DNA of 64,000 nt from Streptomyces sp. Je 1-332 (GCF_040730185.1 NZ_CP160402.1:7006001-7070000); one strand, 5' to 3'; positions 34,287-44,751 are shown, numbered from the stretch's first letter. Notes: a model not told the origin generated them from the letters alone. Translations and numbers: made by a program.

Positions 34287-36248
34287 ATGCCGATACGTGC
34301 GCGTCGCACGCGCTTGATCTGGAGAGCACTGCTGACGGCGGCCCTCGCCGCCCTGTTGGCCACGCTCGTGGCCCCGGGTCCCGCACAGGGGGCGCCGAGC
34401 GCCCCACGCGAGAGCAAGCCCGTCTACTCGTACGCGAGCGCGATCCGTGAATCCGTCTGGGTCGACACGAGGATCGACGGGGACGGTGACGGGAAGTCCG
34501 ACCGTGTCGCCGTCGACATCGTCCGGCCCCGCGAACCGGCCGCGCGGGGCCGGAAGATACCGGTGATCATGGACGCGAGCCCGTACTACTCCTGTTGCGG
34601 GCGCGGCAACGAGAGCCAGAAGAAGACGTACGACGCGAACGGCGACCCCGTCCAGTTCCCGCTCTACTACGACAACTACTTCGTCCCCCGCGGCTACGGA
34701 TTCGTCGCCGTGGACCTCGCGGGAACGAACCGCTCCGACGGCTGCGTGGATGTCGGCGGCCGCTCCGACGTCCAGTCCGCCAAGGCCGTCGTCGACTGGC
34801 TGAACGGCCGGGCCCGCGGCTACACCACCCGCACCGGCGGCAAGAGCACCAAGGCGACCTGGACGACGGGCGCCACCGGAATGATCGGCAAGAGCTACGA
34901 CGGCACCGTCGCGCAGGGCGTGGCCGCCACTGGAGTGCGAGGTCTCAAGACCATCGTGCCGATCGGCGCGATCTCCTCCTGGTACGACTACTACTTCGCC
35001 AAGGGGGCCCCGCTCTACGCCAGCGGCCCCGAGTGGCTGTCGGACAACGTGGAGAGCCCCGAGGCGCGGGCCCGCTGCGGCGCCGTACAGCAGCGGCTGA
35101 TCGACGAGGCGCCCCGCACCGGCGACTGGACCCGGCTGTGGAGCGAACGCGACCACGTCCCGGACGCGGACAAGGTGCGGGCCAGCGTCTTCGCCGTGCA
35201 CGGCATGCAGGACCTGAACGTCCGGATGAAGCACTTCGGCCAGTGGTGGGACGCGCTCGCCGACGCGGGCGTCGACCGCAAGGTGTGGCTCAGCCAGACC
35301 GGACACGTCGATCCCTTCGACTTCCGCCGTGGCGCGTGGGTGCGCACCCTGCACCGGTGGTTCGACCACGAACTCCTCGGCCACGACAACGGCATCGACC
35401 GCGAGCCCATGGCCGACATCGAGCGCGCGCCCGACCGGTGGACCACCGACCGCGTCTGGCCCCCGCGCGGCACGGACACGGTCAAGCTCCGCCCCGGAAA
35501 GGGGACTTCACCCGGCGTCGGCACCCTCGGCACCCGCCACGGCACCGGCAGCGAGACCTTCACCGACGACCCGAAGCTGAGCGAGACCGACTGGGCCGCG
35601 CAGATCGACACCTCCACCCCCTCGAAGGCCGGGTTCGTCAGCAAGCCGCTGGGCCGCGACCTGCGCCTGTCCGGCTCCTCCGAGGTGACCGTCACCGCCA
35701 CCCCGACGACCCGCACCGCCCACCTCTCCGCGGTCCTGGTCGACCTCGGCCCCGCCACCATCCGCGACTACGCGAGCTCCGGCGAGGGCATCACCACCCT
35801 CCCGGAACGCACCTGCTGGGGCCCGAGCACCAGCGGTGACAGCTCCTGCTTCAAGGAGACGGAGACGAAGACCGCCGACGTCGATTTCACGATCTTCAGC
35901 CGCGGCTGGGCCGACCTCGGCAACTGGGCCGACGACCACAAGGGCCGCCCCCTCACGCCGGGCAAGAAGCACACCATCACCCTCGACCTGGCCGCGAGCG
36001 ACCACGTCGTACCGAAGGGCCACCGCCTCGCGCTGATCGTCGCGGGCACCGACAAGGACCTCATCGATCCCCCCGCCGACACCCCGACGCTCGCCATCGA
36101 CCTCGCCCGCACCTCGGCGAAGGTGCCGCTCGTCGGCGGCGCCGACGCGTTCCGTACCGCCAAGACCGTCACCCCCCACGAGTCCCGTCTCGACGGCGTG
36201 GCCCCGCCGCGTCCGTTCCGCCCCGTACCAGGAGGCAGCACTACATGA
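34287..36248 (+). CDS. Secreted Xaa-Pro dipeptidyl-peptidase (S15, CocE/NonD superfamily)
   Basis: 653 aa. Signal peptide (RRTRLIWRALLTAALAALLA...AQG-A) then an alpha/beta-hydrolase domain. The triad is visible: S203 in GKSYDG, D309 in HGMQDLNV, H340 in QTGHVD. The C-terminal jelly-roll of this superfamily follows (GFVSKPLGRDLRLSGS and later RLALIVAG). It should remove X-Pro dipeptides from peptides outside the cell. TACCTT plus seven bases precedes the ATG. The stop overlaps the M14 start (ATGA), so the two peptidases are translationally coupled. Confidence 0.9.
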   Translation: MPIRARRTRLIWRALLTAALAALLATLVAPGPAQGAPSAPRESKPVYSYASAIRESVWVDTRIDGDGDGKSDRVAVDIVRPREPAARGRKIPVIMDASPYYSCCGRGNESQKKTYDANGDPVQFPLYYDNYFVPRGYGFVAVDLAGTNRSDGCVDVGGRSDVQSAKAVVDWLNGRARGYTTRTGGKSTKATWTTGATGMIGKSYDGTVAQGVAATGVRGLKTIVPIGAISSWYDYYFAKGAPLYASGPEWLSDNVESPEARARCGAVQQRLIDEAPRTGDWTRLWSERDHVPDADKVRASVFAVHGMQDLNVRMKHFGQWWDALADAGVDRKVWLSQTGHVDPFDFRRGAWVRTLHRWFDHELLGHDNGIDREPMADIERAPDRWTTDRVWPPRGTDTVKLRPGKGTSPGVGTLGTRHGTGSETFTDDPKLSETDWAAQIDTSTPSKAGFVSKPLGRDLRLSGSSEVTVTATPTTRTAHLSAVLVDLGPATIRDYASSGEGITTLPERTCWGPSTSGDSSCFKETETKTADVDFTIFSRGWADLGNWADDHKGRPLTPGKKHTITLDLAASDHVVPKGHRLALIVAGTDKDLIDPPADTPTLAIDLARTSAKVPLVGGADAFRTAKTVTPHESRLDGVAPPRPFRPVPGGSTT

Positions 36249-37543
36249 GAGCCCGCACCGGCCTCACGCCCCGCGTCCGCACCGTGGCGCTCGCCTGCGT
36301 CACCGCCGCGCTCGCCGCACCGCTCCTGACCGCGCCCGCGCAGGCGAAGCCGTCCCCGCCACGCACCGGGTTCGAGGAGAGCAACGGCGCACGCTGGACC
36401 AGTCAACCCCAGGAGCAGGAGTTCCTCGCCGCCGTCGACAGGGCGAGCGACCGGGTCTCGGTGTCCCGCATCGGCACCACGAAGCAGGACCGGCCCGTGC
36501 AGTTGGTCCGCATCGGTGAACGCCCCACGAAGAACACGGTGTTGCTGATCTGCAGCCAGCACGGCGACGAGCCGTCGGGCCGCGACGCGTGTCTGTCGAC
36601 CATCCGCGATCTGGCGTACGCGAAGGACAAGAAGACCCGCACGTTCCTTTCGCGCACCACGCTCCTCGTCGTTCCCACCGCCAACCCGGACGGCCGCGCA
36701 GCGAACACCCGCGGCAACTCCGACGGCGTCGACATCAACCGCGACCACATCGCCCTGCAGACCGCGGAAGCCCGCGCCATGGCCGCCGTCATGCGCGACA
36801 GGAAGCCCGACTCCATCTACGACCTGCACGAGTACGGAGCAACCCCGAAGTACTACGACAAGGACCTGTTCGACCTGTGGCCGCGCAACCTCAACACCGA
36901 CGACGCGGTGCACAAGGAGGCGCGGACCCTGTCCGAGGCGTATGTCAGGCCGGCAGCCGACAAGTCGGGGTATACGACGGGAACCTACGGGATCTGGACG
37001 GATCCCGTGACCGGTGAACCCATCAAGCAGACGGCGGGTGACGGCCAGGAGCGCATCCTGCGCAACGTCTCCGGCATCAAGCACGCGGCGGGACTGCTCA
37101 TCGAGAGCCGCGTCGACCCCCTGACGGACGCCGAGAAGAAGGACGACGCCCTGAACAACCGGCGCCGCGCGAAGTCCCAACTCTCGGCGCTGGGCGGCCT
37201 GTTCGCCTACGCCGACGAGCGGCGCGGTCAGTTGGAGGCGGCCACCGGCGCCGCACGCATCGAAGGGTTCCGTGACCGCGGCCCCATCTATCTCGGCGGC
37301 GCGGACAACGACCCGGCCGAGCCGTCCGAGGTGATCCAGGACCCGCCCTGCGGCTATGGGCTCGATGCGGCCCAGTACGGCGACATAAAGGACGAACTCG
37401 CCCTGCACGGGGTCAAGGTAAGGCGGGACGGAGGCGGAGCCTATGTGCCGATGCGGCAGTCGGCGCGATCTCTCGTACCGTTGCTCCTCGACGAGCGCGC
37501 TTCGTATCACCTCGTCACAGGTCGACCCGACACTGACTGTTGA
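36245..37543 (+). CDS. Secreted M14-family zinc carboxypeptidase
   Basis: 432 aa. Signal peptide ends around APAQA-K. Zinc ligands H106 and E109 (QHGDE) and H195 (DLHEYG), and the catalytic Glu E287 (LLIESR), are all present, as are PTANPDG and DINRDH with the substrate-binding Arg. It trims C-terminal residues from peptides. Overlap with the upstream S15 gene by ATGA indicates joint expression; with the M1 enzyme the set can degrade peptides from both ends and across proline. Confidence 0.9.
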   Translation: MRARTGLTPRVRTVALACVTAALAAPLLTAPAQAKPSPPRTGFEESNGARWTSQPQEQEFLAAVDRASDRVSVSRIGTTKQDRPVQLVRIGERPTKNTVLLICSQHGDEPSGRDACLSTIRDLAYAKDKKTRTFLSRTTLLVVPTANPDGRAANTRGNSDGVDINRDHIALQTAEARAMAAVMRDRKPDSIYDLHEYGATPKYYDKDLFDLWPRNLNTDDAVHKEARTLSEAYVRPAADKSGYTTGTYGIWTDPVTGEPIKQTAGDGQERILRNVSGIKHAAGLLIESRVDPLTDAEKKDDALNNRRRAKSQLSALGGLFAYADERRGQLEAATGAARIEGFRDRGPIYLGGADNDPAEPSEVIQDPPCGYGLDAAQYGDIKDELALHGVKVRRDGGGAYVPMRQSARSLVPLLLDERASYHLVTGRPDTDC

Positions 37544-37626
37544 GTAGGTGAGAGGTGCGTCACATGTGGTAGGGGGTAGCGGAGTAAAGATTTGGCACGT
37601 CGTCGACATCCGTGAAAGGTGCACTT

Positions 37627-39339
37627 GTGACGCAAGACCAGCAGAAATCGGACGACGGGGGAGAGGGAGCGATCATGACTCCCGCCCCCGGCGGCCGGAC
37701 TCCACAGACCGACCGGGTCGTGTTCGGAGTGACCGCCGTGCTGACCCTGGCCTTCGTGGTCTGGGGCGCCGTGGCGACGGATTCCCTTCAGGACATCTCC
37801 ACGGACATGCTCAACGGCCTGATGCACAACGGCGGCTGGTTCTTCATGCTGACCGCCAGCGGCTTCGTGGTCTTCGCGCTCTGGCTGGCCATCAGCCGGT
37901 ACGGGAAGATCACCCTGGGCAAGGAGGGTGAGACTCCGGAGTTCCGCACGGTGTCCTGGGTGGCGATGATGTTCAGCGCCGGCATGGGCATCGGCCTGAT
38001 GTTCTACGGCGTGAGCGAGCCGCTCGCCCACTTCACGACGCCACCGCCGGGCACCGACCCCGCGGACTCCGCGGCGGCGATGGAAACCGCCATGGCCACC
38101 ACCCTCTTCCACTGGACGCTCCACCCGTGGGCGATCTACGCCGTGGTGGGCCTTGCGATCGCGTACAGCACCTTCCGGCGCAACCGGCGCCAGACGATCA
38201 GTGCCGTGTTCACGCCGCTCATGGGCGAGAAGCGCGCCAACGGCGGCTGGGGCCGCGTCATCGACATCCTGGCCATCTTCGCCACGCTGTTCGGCTCGGC
38301 GGCCTCCCTCGGTCTCGGCGCGCTGCAGATCGGCAGTGGCGTCGAGGTGCTCGACTGGATGGAGAACGCGGGCACGGGCCTGCTCGTCGTCATCATCGCC
38401 GTGCTGAGCCTGGCCTTCGTTGCGTCCGCCGTCTCCGGTGTGGAGAAGGGCGTCCAGTGGCTGTCCAACATCAACATGGTGCTCGCCGGGGTTCTCGTAC
38501 TGTTCGTCTTCATCGCGGGCCCCACGGTCATCATTCTGGACATGCTGCCGACGTCCCTCGGCGCCTACTTCAACGACCTCCCGCAGCTGATGGGCCGCAC
38601 CGAGGCCTCCAGCGGCAAGGGCGTCGCGGACTGGCTCAGCGGCTGGACCGTCTTCTACTGGGCCTGGTGGATCTCGTGGACGCCCTTCGTGGGCATGTTC
38701 ATCGCCAGGATCAGCCGGGGACGTACGATCCGCCAGTTCGTCGGCGGCGTCATCCTGGTGCCCAGCACGGTCAGCCTGATCTGGTTCGCCGTCTTCGGCG
38801 GCTCCGCCATGACGGTCAGCGAGCGGGGCGGTCTGAAGGACGAGACCACGCCCGAGGCCCAGCTGTTCGGCCTGCTGGCCGAGTACCCGATCGCCACGGT
38901 CACCAGCCTGCTCGTGATGATCCTCGTGGGCATCTTCTTCGTGTCGGGTGCCGACGCGGCGTCGATCGTGATGGGCACGCTCTCGCAGAAGGGCGCGCTC
39001 GAACCGGGCAAGCTCGTCGTCATCTTCTGGGGCATGGTGACGGGAGCCGTCGCCGCGATCATGCTGCTCATCGGTGACGGTTCCGACGACGCGCTGACCG
39101 GTCTGCGAAATCTCACGATCCTGGTCGCGGCGCCCTTCACCCTGGTGATGATCGGGATGTGCGTGGCCCTGATGCGCGACCTGCGCCACGACCCGCTGAT
39201 CGTCCGGGGCGAGCACGGCACGGAGGCCGTCGAGAAGGCCGTGATCGCGGGCCACGAGCAGTACGACGGTGACTTCGAGATCCGTATCGGCCCGAGCGAG
39301 AACGGGGACGAGGAGGAGACTCCGACCAAGTCACTCTGA
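37627..39339 (+). CDS. BCCT-family betaine/choline/carnitine transporter
   Basis: 570 aa with twelve predicted membrane segments. The BCCT core WISWTPFVGMFIARISRGRT (about residue 344) with its aromatic box residues, plus GMGIGLMFYGVSEP near 117, are diagnostic. It imports glycine betaine or related osmolytes with sodium or protons. I chose the GTG at 37627, seven bases after AAAGG, instead of a GTG 15 bp earlier. The acidic C-terminal tail may be an osmosensor region, as in BetP, though it is short. Confidence 0.92.
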   Translation: MTQDQQKSDDGGEGAIMTPAPGGRTPQTDRVVFGVTAVLTLAFVVWGAVATDSLQDISTDMLNGLMHNGGWFFMLTASGFVVFALWLAISRYGKITLGKEGETPEFRTVSWVAMMFSAGMGIGLMFYGVSEPLAHFTTPPPGTDPADSAAAMETAMATTLFHWTLHPWAIYAVVGLAIAYSTFRRNRRQTISAVFTPLMGEKRANGGWGRVIDILAIFATLFGSAASLGLGALQIGSGVEVLDWMENAGTGLLVVIIAVLSLAFVASAVSGVEKGVQWLSNINMVLAGVLVLFVFIAGPTVIILDMLPTSLGAYFNDLPQLMGRTEASSGKGVADWLSGWTVFYWAWWISWTPFVGMFIARISRGRTIRQFVGGVILVPSTVSLIWFAVFGGSAMTVSERGGLKDETTPEAQLFGLLAEYPIATVTSLLVMILVGIFFVSGADAASIVMGTLSQKGALEPGKLVVIFWGMVTGAVAAIMLLIGDGSDDALTGLRNLTILVAAPFTLVMIGMCVALMRDLRHDPLIVRGEHGTEAVEKAVIAGHEQYDGDFEIRIGPSENGDEEETPTKSL

Positions 39340-39361
39340 GTTGACCAAGTCACTCTGAGTA
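39324..39361 (+). repeat. Tandem duplication across the BCCT gene's stop codon
   Basis: GACCAAGTCACTCTGAGTT (39324-39342) is followed by GACCAAGTCACTCTGAGTA (39343-39361), 18 of 19 bases identical. The first copy ends the gene (TKSL-stop); the second is beyond it. Confidence 0.8.
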
Positions 39362-39371
39362 CGCACCACTT

Positions 39372-39413
39372 CAGGAGGCGGCCCGTCTCGTTCGCGAGGC
39401 GCGCCGCCTCCTG
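39372..39413 (+). terminator. Terminator-like hairpin after the BCCT gene
   Basis: CAGGAGGCGGC (39372-39382) pairs perfectly with GCCGCCTCCTG (39403-39413); the 20-nt loop contains its own CTCG-TTCG-CGAG mini-stem. Confidence 0.65.
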
Positions 39414-39593
39414 CGCTCGTTTCCGGGCCGGCCGTCCAGCCGGGGCTCGCCTTGTACGCCATCGACCATGCGTACGCCGGTCCGGGCCGGCCAGGGGGCC
39501 AACTCCTGGTACACGGGCAGGGGGTGAATCGCCCGCATAGTGGAATGTGCCATGCCGTGCTCATATCGTCCCCCAGATGGGGATACTCACACC

Positions 39594-40625
39594 ATGTCTG
39601 CCGAGTACGCGACCTTCGGTCTGGCACCGGCCATGCGCGCCGGTGGGGTTCTCGCCAACGGTGATTTCCAAGTCCACCGGGATTTCGTCGACTTCATCGT
39701 GAACGGACGCCCGCTGCTGTTCCAGCTCTCCGACCTCGACGCGGTGTCCCCGCTCGCTTCCGACGTACCGCCCGCGATCTTCACCCACCACGTGCGCGGA
39801 CTCCTCCTGGAGGCCGAGGCGCCCCTGCTCGACCAACGGCACGTCATCTACGGCTGTCCCGAATGCGAGGGCCTTGAGTGCGGGGCCGTCACGGCGGTCA
39901 TCGAGCGGGCGCCGGACGGAACCGACACCTATGTGTGGCGGGACTTCGCCTGGCAGACGGCCGAGCGGGCCGACCTGGCACTCAACGGCTACCACGGCAT
40001 AGGGCCCTTCCACTTCCAGGGCGCCGAATACCGCGAGGCGCTGCGGCAGTTGCTGGCCGACGGCGAACCCGCGGCGCGCCGCAGGGTGCTCCTGATCGGC
40101 GCCCGCGTCGCCGTCCTCGCCAAGCTCGCGGCGGCGCTGCGCACCATCGGTGTCGGCGCCGAGATCGCCGCGGACGCGGCGGGCGTGCCGCCGGACGAGC
40201 TGCGGACGTACGGTGCGGTGGTCTTCGGGCGGTCCGTGCCGGCGGGGACACGCGACGCGGTCCGTGCGTCGTTCGAGGGCGCGGGGCTCCATGTCGCGTA
40301 CGTCGACGGCCTGGCCCCGATCATCCCGCTCCTGGTCGCCCAGATAGAACACGCCCTGGACCGCAGCCCGTTGGCGCAACGCCGCCTGACACGGCTCGGC
40401 GCCTCGAACGGCACGGCGGACGTGGAGATCACCTCGACCTGCCGGGTCCAGCTCATCGCGTACCGCCTGGACAGACTCTCCCGCACCCAGATCCACCAGG
40501 TCTTCGACGGAGTCCTGGAGCCGGGTGAGCACCGCGTGTCCCTGGACGCGAAGGCGACCAAGGGCGAATCGTTCGTGGTGGCCCGCACGACGGACAGCGT
40601 CCTGACGGCGCCGATAGTGCGGTAG
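39594..40625 (+). CDS. Unknown protein with a Cys-x2-Cys-x4-Cys motif
   Basis: 343 aa, not recognised. The N-terminal half has a compact cysteine motif C88-P-E-C91-x4-C96 (YGCPECEGLECG), possibly a metal site. The middle contains a Rossmann-like phrase RRVLLIGARVAVLAKLAAAL near residue 160 and the C-terminal third (DVEITSTCRVQLIAYRLD, RTQIHQVFDGVLEPGEH) reads as beta-rich. The start at 39594 is preceded by GATACT and six bases, suggesting a leaderless mRNA. Strong G/C third-position bias supports coding. No neighbour explains its role. Confidence 0.75.
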   Translation: MSAEYATFGLAPAMRAGGVLANGDFQVHRDFVDFIVNGRPLLFQLSDLDAVSPLASDVPPAIFTHHVRGLLLEAEAPLLDQRHVIYGCPECEGLECGAVTAVIERAPDGTDTYVWRDFAWQTAERADLALNGYHGIGPFHFQGAEYREALRQLLADGEPAARRRVLLIGARVAVLAKLAAALRTIGVGAEIAADAAGVPPDELRTYGAVVFGRSVPAGTRDAVRASFEGAGLHVAYVDGLAPIIPLLVAQIEHALDRSPLAQRRLTRLGASNGTADVEITSTCRVQLIAYRLDRLSRTQIHQVFDGVLEPGEHRVSLDAKATKGESFVVARTTDSVLTAPIVR

Positions 40626-40681
40626 CCCACGGGCCACCGCGGGGCGGGCCGACCCGCGCCTCGCCTAAACTCGACCCCCTG

Positions 40682-42325
40682 ATGACCGCAACCCTCGTCG
40701 CCAAGAATCTCGCCGCCGGCCACGGCGACCGCTCTCTCTTCTCCGCCCTGGAGCTGGTCGTCGCCCCCGGCGACGTCATCGGGCTCGTCGGTGCCAACGG
40801 CGCCGGCAAGTCGACCCTGCTCCGTCTCCTCGCGGGGCTCGACACCCCGGAGAGCGGGGAGCTGCGCCTCTCGCCGCCCACCGCGGCCGTGGGACACCTC
40901 CCGCAGGAGCCCGACCGCCGCCCCGGCGAGTCCATCCGCGCCTTCCTGGACCGCCGCACCGGCGTGGCCGAGGCTCAGCGGACCATGGACGAGGCCACGC
41001 AGGGCCTGGTCGACGGAACCCCGGGCGCCGACGACGCGTACGCGATCAGCCTGGAGCGCTGGCTGGCGCTCGGCGGCGCCGACCTGGACGAGCGGGCGGA
41101 GGAGGTCGCCGCATCGCTGGGCCTCGACGTCGGTCTGGATCAGCCGATGACCTCGCTCTCCGGCGGCCAGGCCGCCCGCGCGGGCCTCGCCTCGCTGCTC
41201 CTGTCCCGCTACGACGTGTTCCTCCTGGACGAGCCGACCAACGACCTCGACCTCGCGGGCCTCGAACGCCTGGAGAGCTTCGTCCGCGGACTGCGCGCCG
41301 GCACGGTCGTCGTCAGCCACGACCGCGAGTTCCTCGCCCGCACCGTCACCAAGGTCCTCGAACTCGACCTCGCCCAGCAGCAGATCAACCTCTACGGCGG
41401 CGGCTACGACGCCTATCTGGAGGAGCGCGACGTCGCGCGCAGGCACGCCCGCGACGAGTTCGAGGAGTACGCCGACAAGAAGTCCGCCCTGGAAGGCCGC
41501 GCCCAGATGCAGCGGAACTGGATGGACAAGGGCGTCAAGAACGCCCGCCGCAAGGCGGGCGACAACGACAAGCTCGGCCGGAACTTCCGCAGCGACGCCA
41601 GCGAGAAGCAGGCGGCGAAGGCACGCCAGACGCAGCGCATGATCGAGCGGCTCGACGTCGTCGAGGAGCCCCGCAAGGAGTGGGAGCTGCGCATGGAGAT
41701 CGCGTCGGCGCCGCGCTCCGGCAGCGTCGTCGCCACCCTCCGCGACGCCGAGGTGCACCGCGGCCACTTCACGCTCGGCCCGGTGACGCTGCAGATCGAC
41801 TGGGCGGACCGAGTGGCGATCACCGGCGCCAACGGCTCCGGGAAGTCGACCCTGCTCGGCACCCTGCTGGGCCGCATCCCGTCGGACGTGGGGCACGCGG
41901 CGCTCGGTTCGGGCGTGCTCGTCGGCGAGGTGGACCAGGCGCGTGCGCTGTTCCACGGCCCGGAGTCGCTCCTGGACGCGTTCTGCGCGGCAGTGCCCGA
42001 CACCGAACCGGCCGAAGTCCGCACCCTGCTCGCCAAGTTCGGCCTGAAGGCGGCCCACGTCCTGCGCCCCGCGGCCACCCTCTCCCCGGGCGAGCGCACC
42101 CGCGCGGGCCTCGCGCTCCTCCAGGGCCGGGGCGTCAACCTTCTGGTCCTCGACGAACCGACGAACCACCTCGACCTGCCGGCGATCGAGCAACTGGAGT
42201 CGGCCCTCGACGCGTACGAGGGCACGCTGCTCCTGGTGACGCACGACCGCAGGATGCTGGACGCCGTCCGTGTCACGCGGCGCCTGGAGGTGACGGAGGG
42301 CAAGGTGACCGAGCTGTCACCCTGA
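40682..42325 (+). CDS. ABC-F ATPase (second in the window)
   Basis: 547 aa with two ABC domains: Walker A GANGAGKST and GANGSGKST, signatures LSGGQAAR and LSPGERTR, Walker B LLDEPTNDLD and LDEPTNHLD. The linker (about residues 240-310) is Lys/Arg-rich with ARRKAGDNDKLGRN. The signature of the second half has Pro in place of Gly (LSPGE), seen in some ABC-F proteins. It acts on ribosomes, probably in translation maintenance or drug protection. TAAACT lies ten bases before the ATG and there is no Shine-Dalgarno. It is convergent with tex. Confidence 0.88.
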   Translation: MTATLVAKNLAAGHGDRSLFSALELVVAPGDVIGLVGANGAGKSTLLRLLAGLDTPESGELRLSPPTAAVGHLPQEPDRRPGESIRAFLDRRTGVAEAQRTMDEATQGLVDGTPGADDAYAISLERWLALGGADLDERAEEVAASLGLDVGLDQPMTSLSGGQAARAGLASLLLSRYDVFLLDEPTNDLDLAGLERLESFVRGLRAGTVVVSHDREFLARTVTKVLELDLAQQQINLYGGGYDAYLEERDVARRHARDEFEEYADKKSALEGRAQMQRNWMDKGVKNARRKAGDNDKLGRNFRSDASEKQAAKARQTQRMIERLDVVEEPRKEWELRMEIASAPRSGSVVATLRDAEVHRGHFTLGPVTLQIDWADRVAITGANGSGKSTLLGTLLGRIPSDVGHAALGSGVLVGEVDQARALFHGPESLLDAFCAAVPDTEPAEVRTLLAKFGLKAAHVLRPAATLSPGERTRAGLALLQGRGVNLLVLDEPTNHLDLPAIEQLESALDAYEGTLLLVTHDRRMLDAVRVTRRLEVTEGKVTELSP

Positions 42326-42363
42326 CCTCCGCCGACTCCAAGGACGCCCCGGCCTTCCCTGGA

Positions 42364-44751
42364 TCAGCGCTTCTTGGGGTCCAGGAGCCCGGCCCGGCGC
42401 AGCGCGTCCGCCATCGCGTCATTGGCCGGCGGCGGGCCCTGCCGCTCCTTGCGCTGACCGCCACCGCCCCCGCCCTGCCGCTGGGGGCGCTGGCCGCCGC
42501 CCTGCCGCTGCTGCGGCGGACGGCCACCCCGCTTCGGCTGCTCCCCGGCGGCGGAGGCGCCGGCCTCATCGTCCAGACGCAGAGTCAACGAAATCCGCTT
42601 GCGCGGGATGTCGACGTCCATCACCTTCACCTTGACGATGTCACCCGGCTTCACCACGTCCCGCGGGTCCTTGACGAACGTCTTGGACATCGCGGAGACA
42701 TGGACGAGCCCGTCCTGGTGGACGCCGATGTCGACAAAGGCGCCGAACGCGGCCACGTTCGTGACGACCCCTTCGAGGACCATTCCGGACGCGAGGTCGG
42801 AGATCTTCTCGACGCCGTCCTTGAAGGTCGCCGTCTTGAACGCCGGACGCGGGTCACGTCCGGGCTTCTCCAGCTCCTTGAGGATGTCGGTCACCGTGGG
42901 CAGGCCGAAGGACTCGTCCACGAACTCGTCCGCCCTGAGCGAGCGCAGCGTCCCCGTGTCGCCGATCAGCGAGGCGACCTCGCCGCCCGTCTTCTTCGCC
43001 ATCTTGCGCACCACGGGATACGCCTCGGGGTGGACGCTCGACGCGTCCAGCGGGTCGTCGCCGCCGCGGATGCGCAGGAAGCCCGCGCACTGCTCGTACG
43101 CCTTGGGGCCGAGCCGTGCCACGTCCTTGAGGCCCTTGCGGGAGGAGAAGGGGCCGTTCGTGTCGCGGTGCGCCACGATGTTCTCCGCGAGGCCCGCGCC
43201 GATGCCGGAGACCCGGGAGAGCAGCGGGGCGGACGCGGTGTTCACGTCCACACCGACGCCGTTCACACAGTCCTCGACGACCGCGTCGAGCGAGCGGGAC
43301 AGCTTCACCTCGGAGAGGTCGTGCTGGTACTGGCCGACGCCGATGGACTTCGGGTCGATCTTCACCAGCTCGGCGAGCGGGTCCTGCAGCCGCCGGGCGA
43401 TCGACACGGCGCCGCGCAGCGACACGTCCATGTCGGGCAGCTCCTGCGAGGCGAAGGCCGACGCGGAGTACACCGAGGCGCCCGCCTCGGAGACCATCAC
43501 CTTCGTGAGGTTCAACTCCGGGTGCTTCGTGATGAGTTCACCGGCGAGCTTGTCCGTCTCGCGGGACGCCGTGCCGTTCCCGATCGCGATCAGGTCGACC
43601 GAGTGCTCCTTGGCGAGCTTCGCGAGGGTGGCCAGGGACTGGTCCCACTTGTTCGCCGGGACGTGCGGGTTGATGACGTCGGTGGCGACGACCTTGCCGG
43701 TCGCGTCGACCACGGCGACCTTCACACCCGTACGGAAACCGGGGTCGAGCCCCAGCGTCGCGCGCGTGCCCGCCGGTGCGGCGAGCAGCAGGTCGCGCAG
43801 GTTCGACGCGAAGACGCGGACGGCCTCGTCCTCCGCGGCCGTACGAAGGCGCAGGCGCAGGTCGATCCCCAGGTGCACCAGGATGCGGGTCCGCCACGAC
43901 CAACGCACCGTGTCCTGCAGCCACTTGTCGGCCGGACGGCCGCGGTCCACGATGCCGAAGCGGTGGGCGACCATCCCCTCGTACGAGGACGGGCCCTCCG
44001 TGGCCTCCTCCGGTTCGAGGACGAGGTCGAGGACGTCCTCCTTCTCGCCGCGCAGCATCGCGAGGACGCGGTGCGAGGGGAGCTCCTTGAAGGGTTCGGC
44101 GAAGTCGAAGTAGTCGGCGAACTTGGCGCCCGCCTCCTCCTTGCCCGCGCGGACCTTCGCGGCGAGGCGGCCGCGCACCCACATGCGCTCGCGCAGCTCG
44201 CCGATCAGGTCGGCGTCCTCGGAGAAGCGCTCGGCGAGGATCGCGCGCGCCCCGTCCAGGGCGGCCTGCGGGTCTGCGACGCCCTTGTCGGCGTCCACGA
44301 AGGCGGTGGCCGCGGCGAGCGGCTCCACGGACGGATCGCCGAGCAGCCCGTCGGCCAGCGGCTCGAGCCCCGCCTCACGGGCGATCTGCGCCTTCGTACG
44401 ACGCTTCGGCTTGAACGGCAGGTAGATGTCCTCGAGGCGCGCCTTCGTCTCCGCCGCGCGGATCTGCGCCTCGAGCTCGTCGGTGAGCTTGCCCTGCTCG
44501 CGCACCGATTCGAGGATCGCCGCACGCCGCTCCTCGAGCTCTCGCAGATAGCGCAGCCGCTCCTCGAGCGTGCGCAGCTGCGCGTCGTCGAGCATCTCGG
44601 TCGCTTCCTTGCGGTAGCGAGCGATGAAGGGCACCGTCGAGCCGCCGTCGAGCAGCTCGACGGCGGCCTTCACCTGCCGCTCCCTCACGCCGAGTTCTTC
44701 GGCGATCCTGCCTTCGATCGATGCTGGAGTGGACGTCTGCAGAGGTGCCAC
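42364..44751 (-). CDS. tex: Tex-family S1 RNA-binding transcription accessory protein
   Basis: 795 aa, typical for Tex. Order of domains: helical N-terminal region, YqgF/RNase-H-like part ([17 protein letters not shown] near 330), helix-hairpin-helix segment ([16 protein letters not shown] near 510), and a C-terminal S1 domain ([23 protein letters not shown] near 655, here only key words: [16 protein letters not shown]) ending in a Gly/Gln-rich tail. Tex is a conserved nucleic-acid-binding factor linked to transcription and stress. I chose GTG 44751 (AAGG eight bases before), 11 codons inside the longest frame. Confidence 0.92.
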   Translation of the reverse strand: MAPLQTSTPASIEGRIAEELGVRERQVKAAVELLDGGSTVPFIARYRKEATEMLDDAQLRTLEERLRYLRELEERRAAILESVREQGKLTDELEAQIRAAETKARLEDIYLPFKPKRRTKAQIAREAGLEPLADGLLGDPSVEPLAAATAFVDADKGVADPQAALDGARAILAERFSEDADLIGELRERMWVRGRLAAKVRAGKEEAGAKFADYFDFAEPFKELPSHRVLAMLRGEKEDVLDLVLEPEEATEGPSSYEGMVAHRFGIVDRGRPADKWLQDTVRWSWRTRILVHLGIDLRLRLRTAAEDEAVRVFASNLRDLLLAAPAGTRATLGLDPGFRTGVKVAVVDATGKVVATDVINPHVPANKWDQSLATLAKLAKEHSVDLIAIGNGTASRETDKLAGELITKHPELNLTKVMVSEAGASVYSASAFASQELPDMDVSLRGAVSIARRLQDPLAELVKIDPKSIGVGQYQHDLSEVKLSRSLDAVVEDCVNGVGVDVNTASAPLLSRVSGIGAGLAENIVAHRDTNGPFSSRKGLKDVARLGPKAYEQCAGFLRIRGGDDPLDASSVHPEAYPVVRKMAKKTGGEVASLIGDTGTLRSLRADEFVDESFGLPTVTDILKELEKPGRDPRPAFKTATFKDGVEKISDLASGMVLEGVVTNVAAFGAFVDIGVHQDGLVHVSAMSKTFVKDPRDVVKPGDIVKVKVMDVDIPRKRISLTLRLDDEAGASAAGEQPKRGGRPPQQRQGGGQRPQRQGGGGGGQRKERQGPPPANDAMADALRRAGLLDPKKR

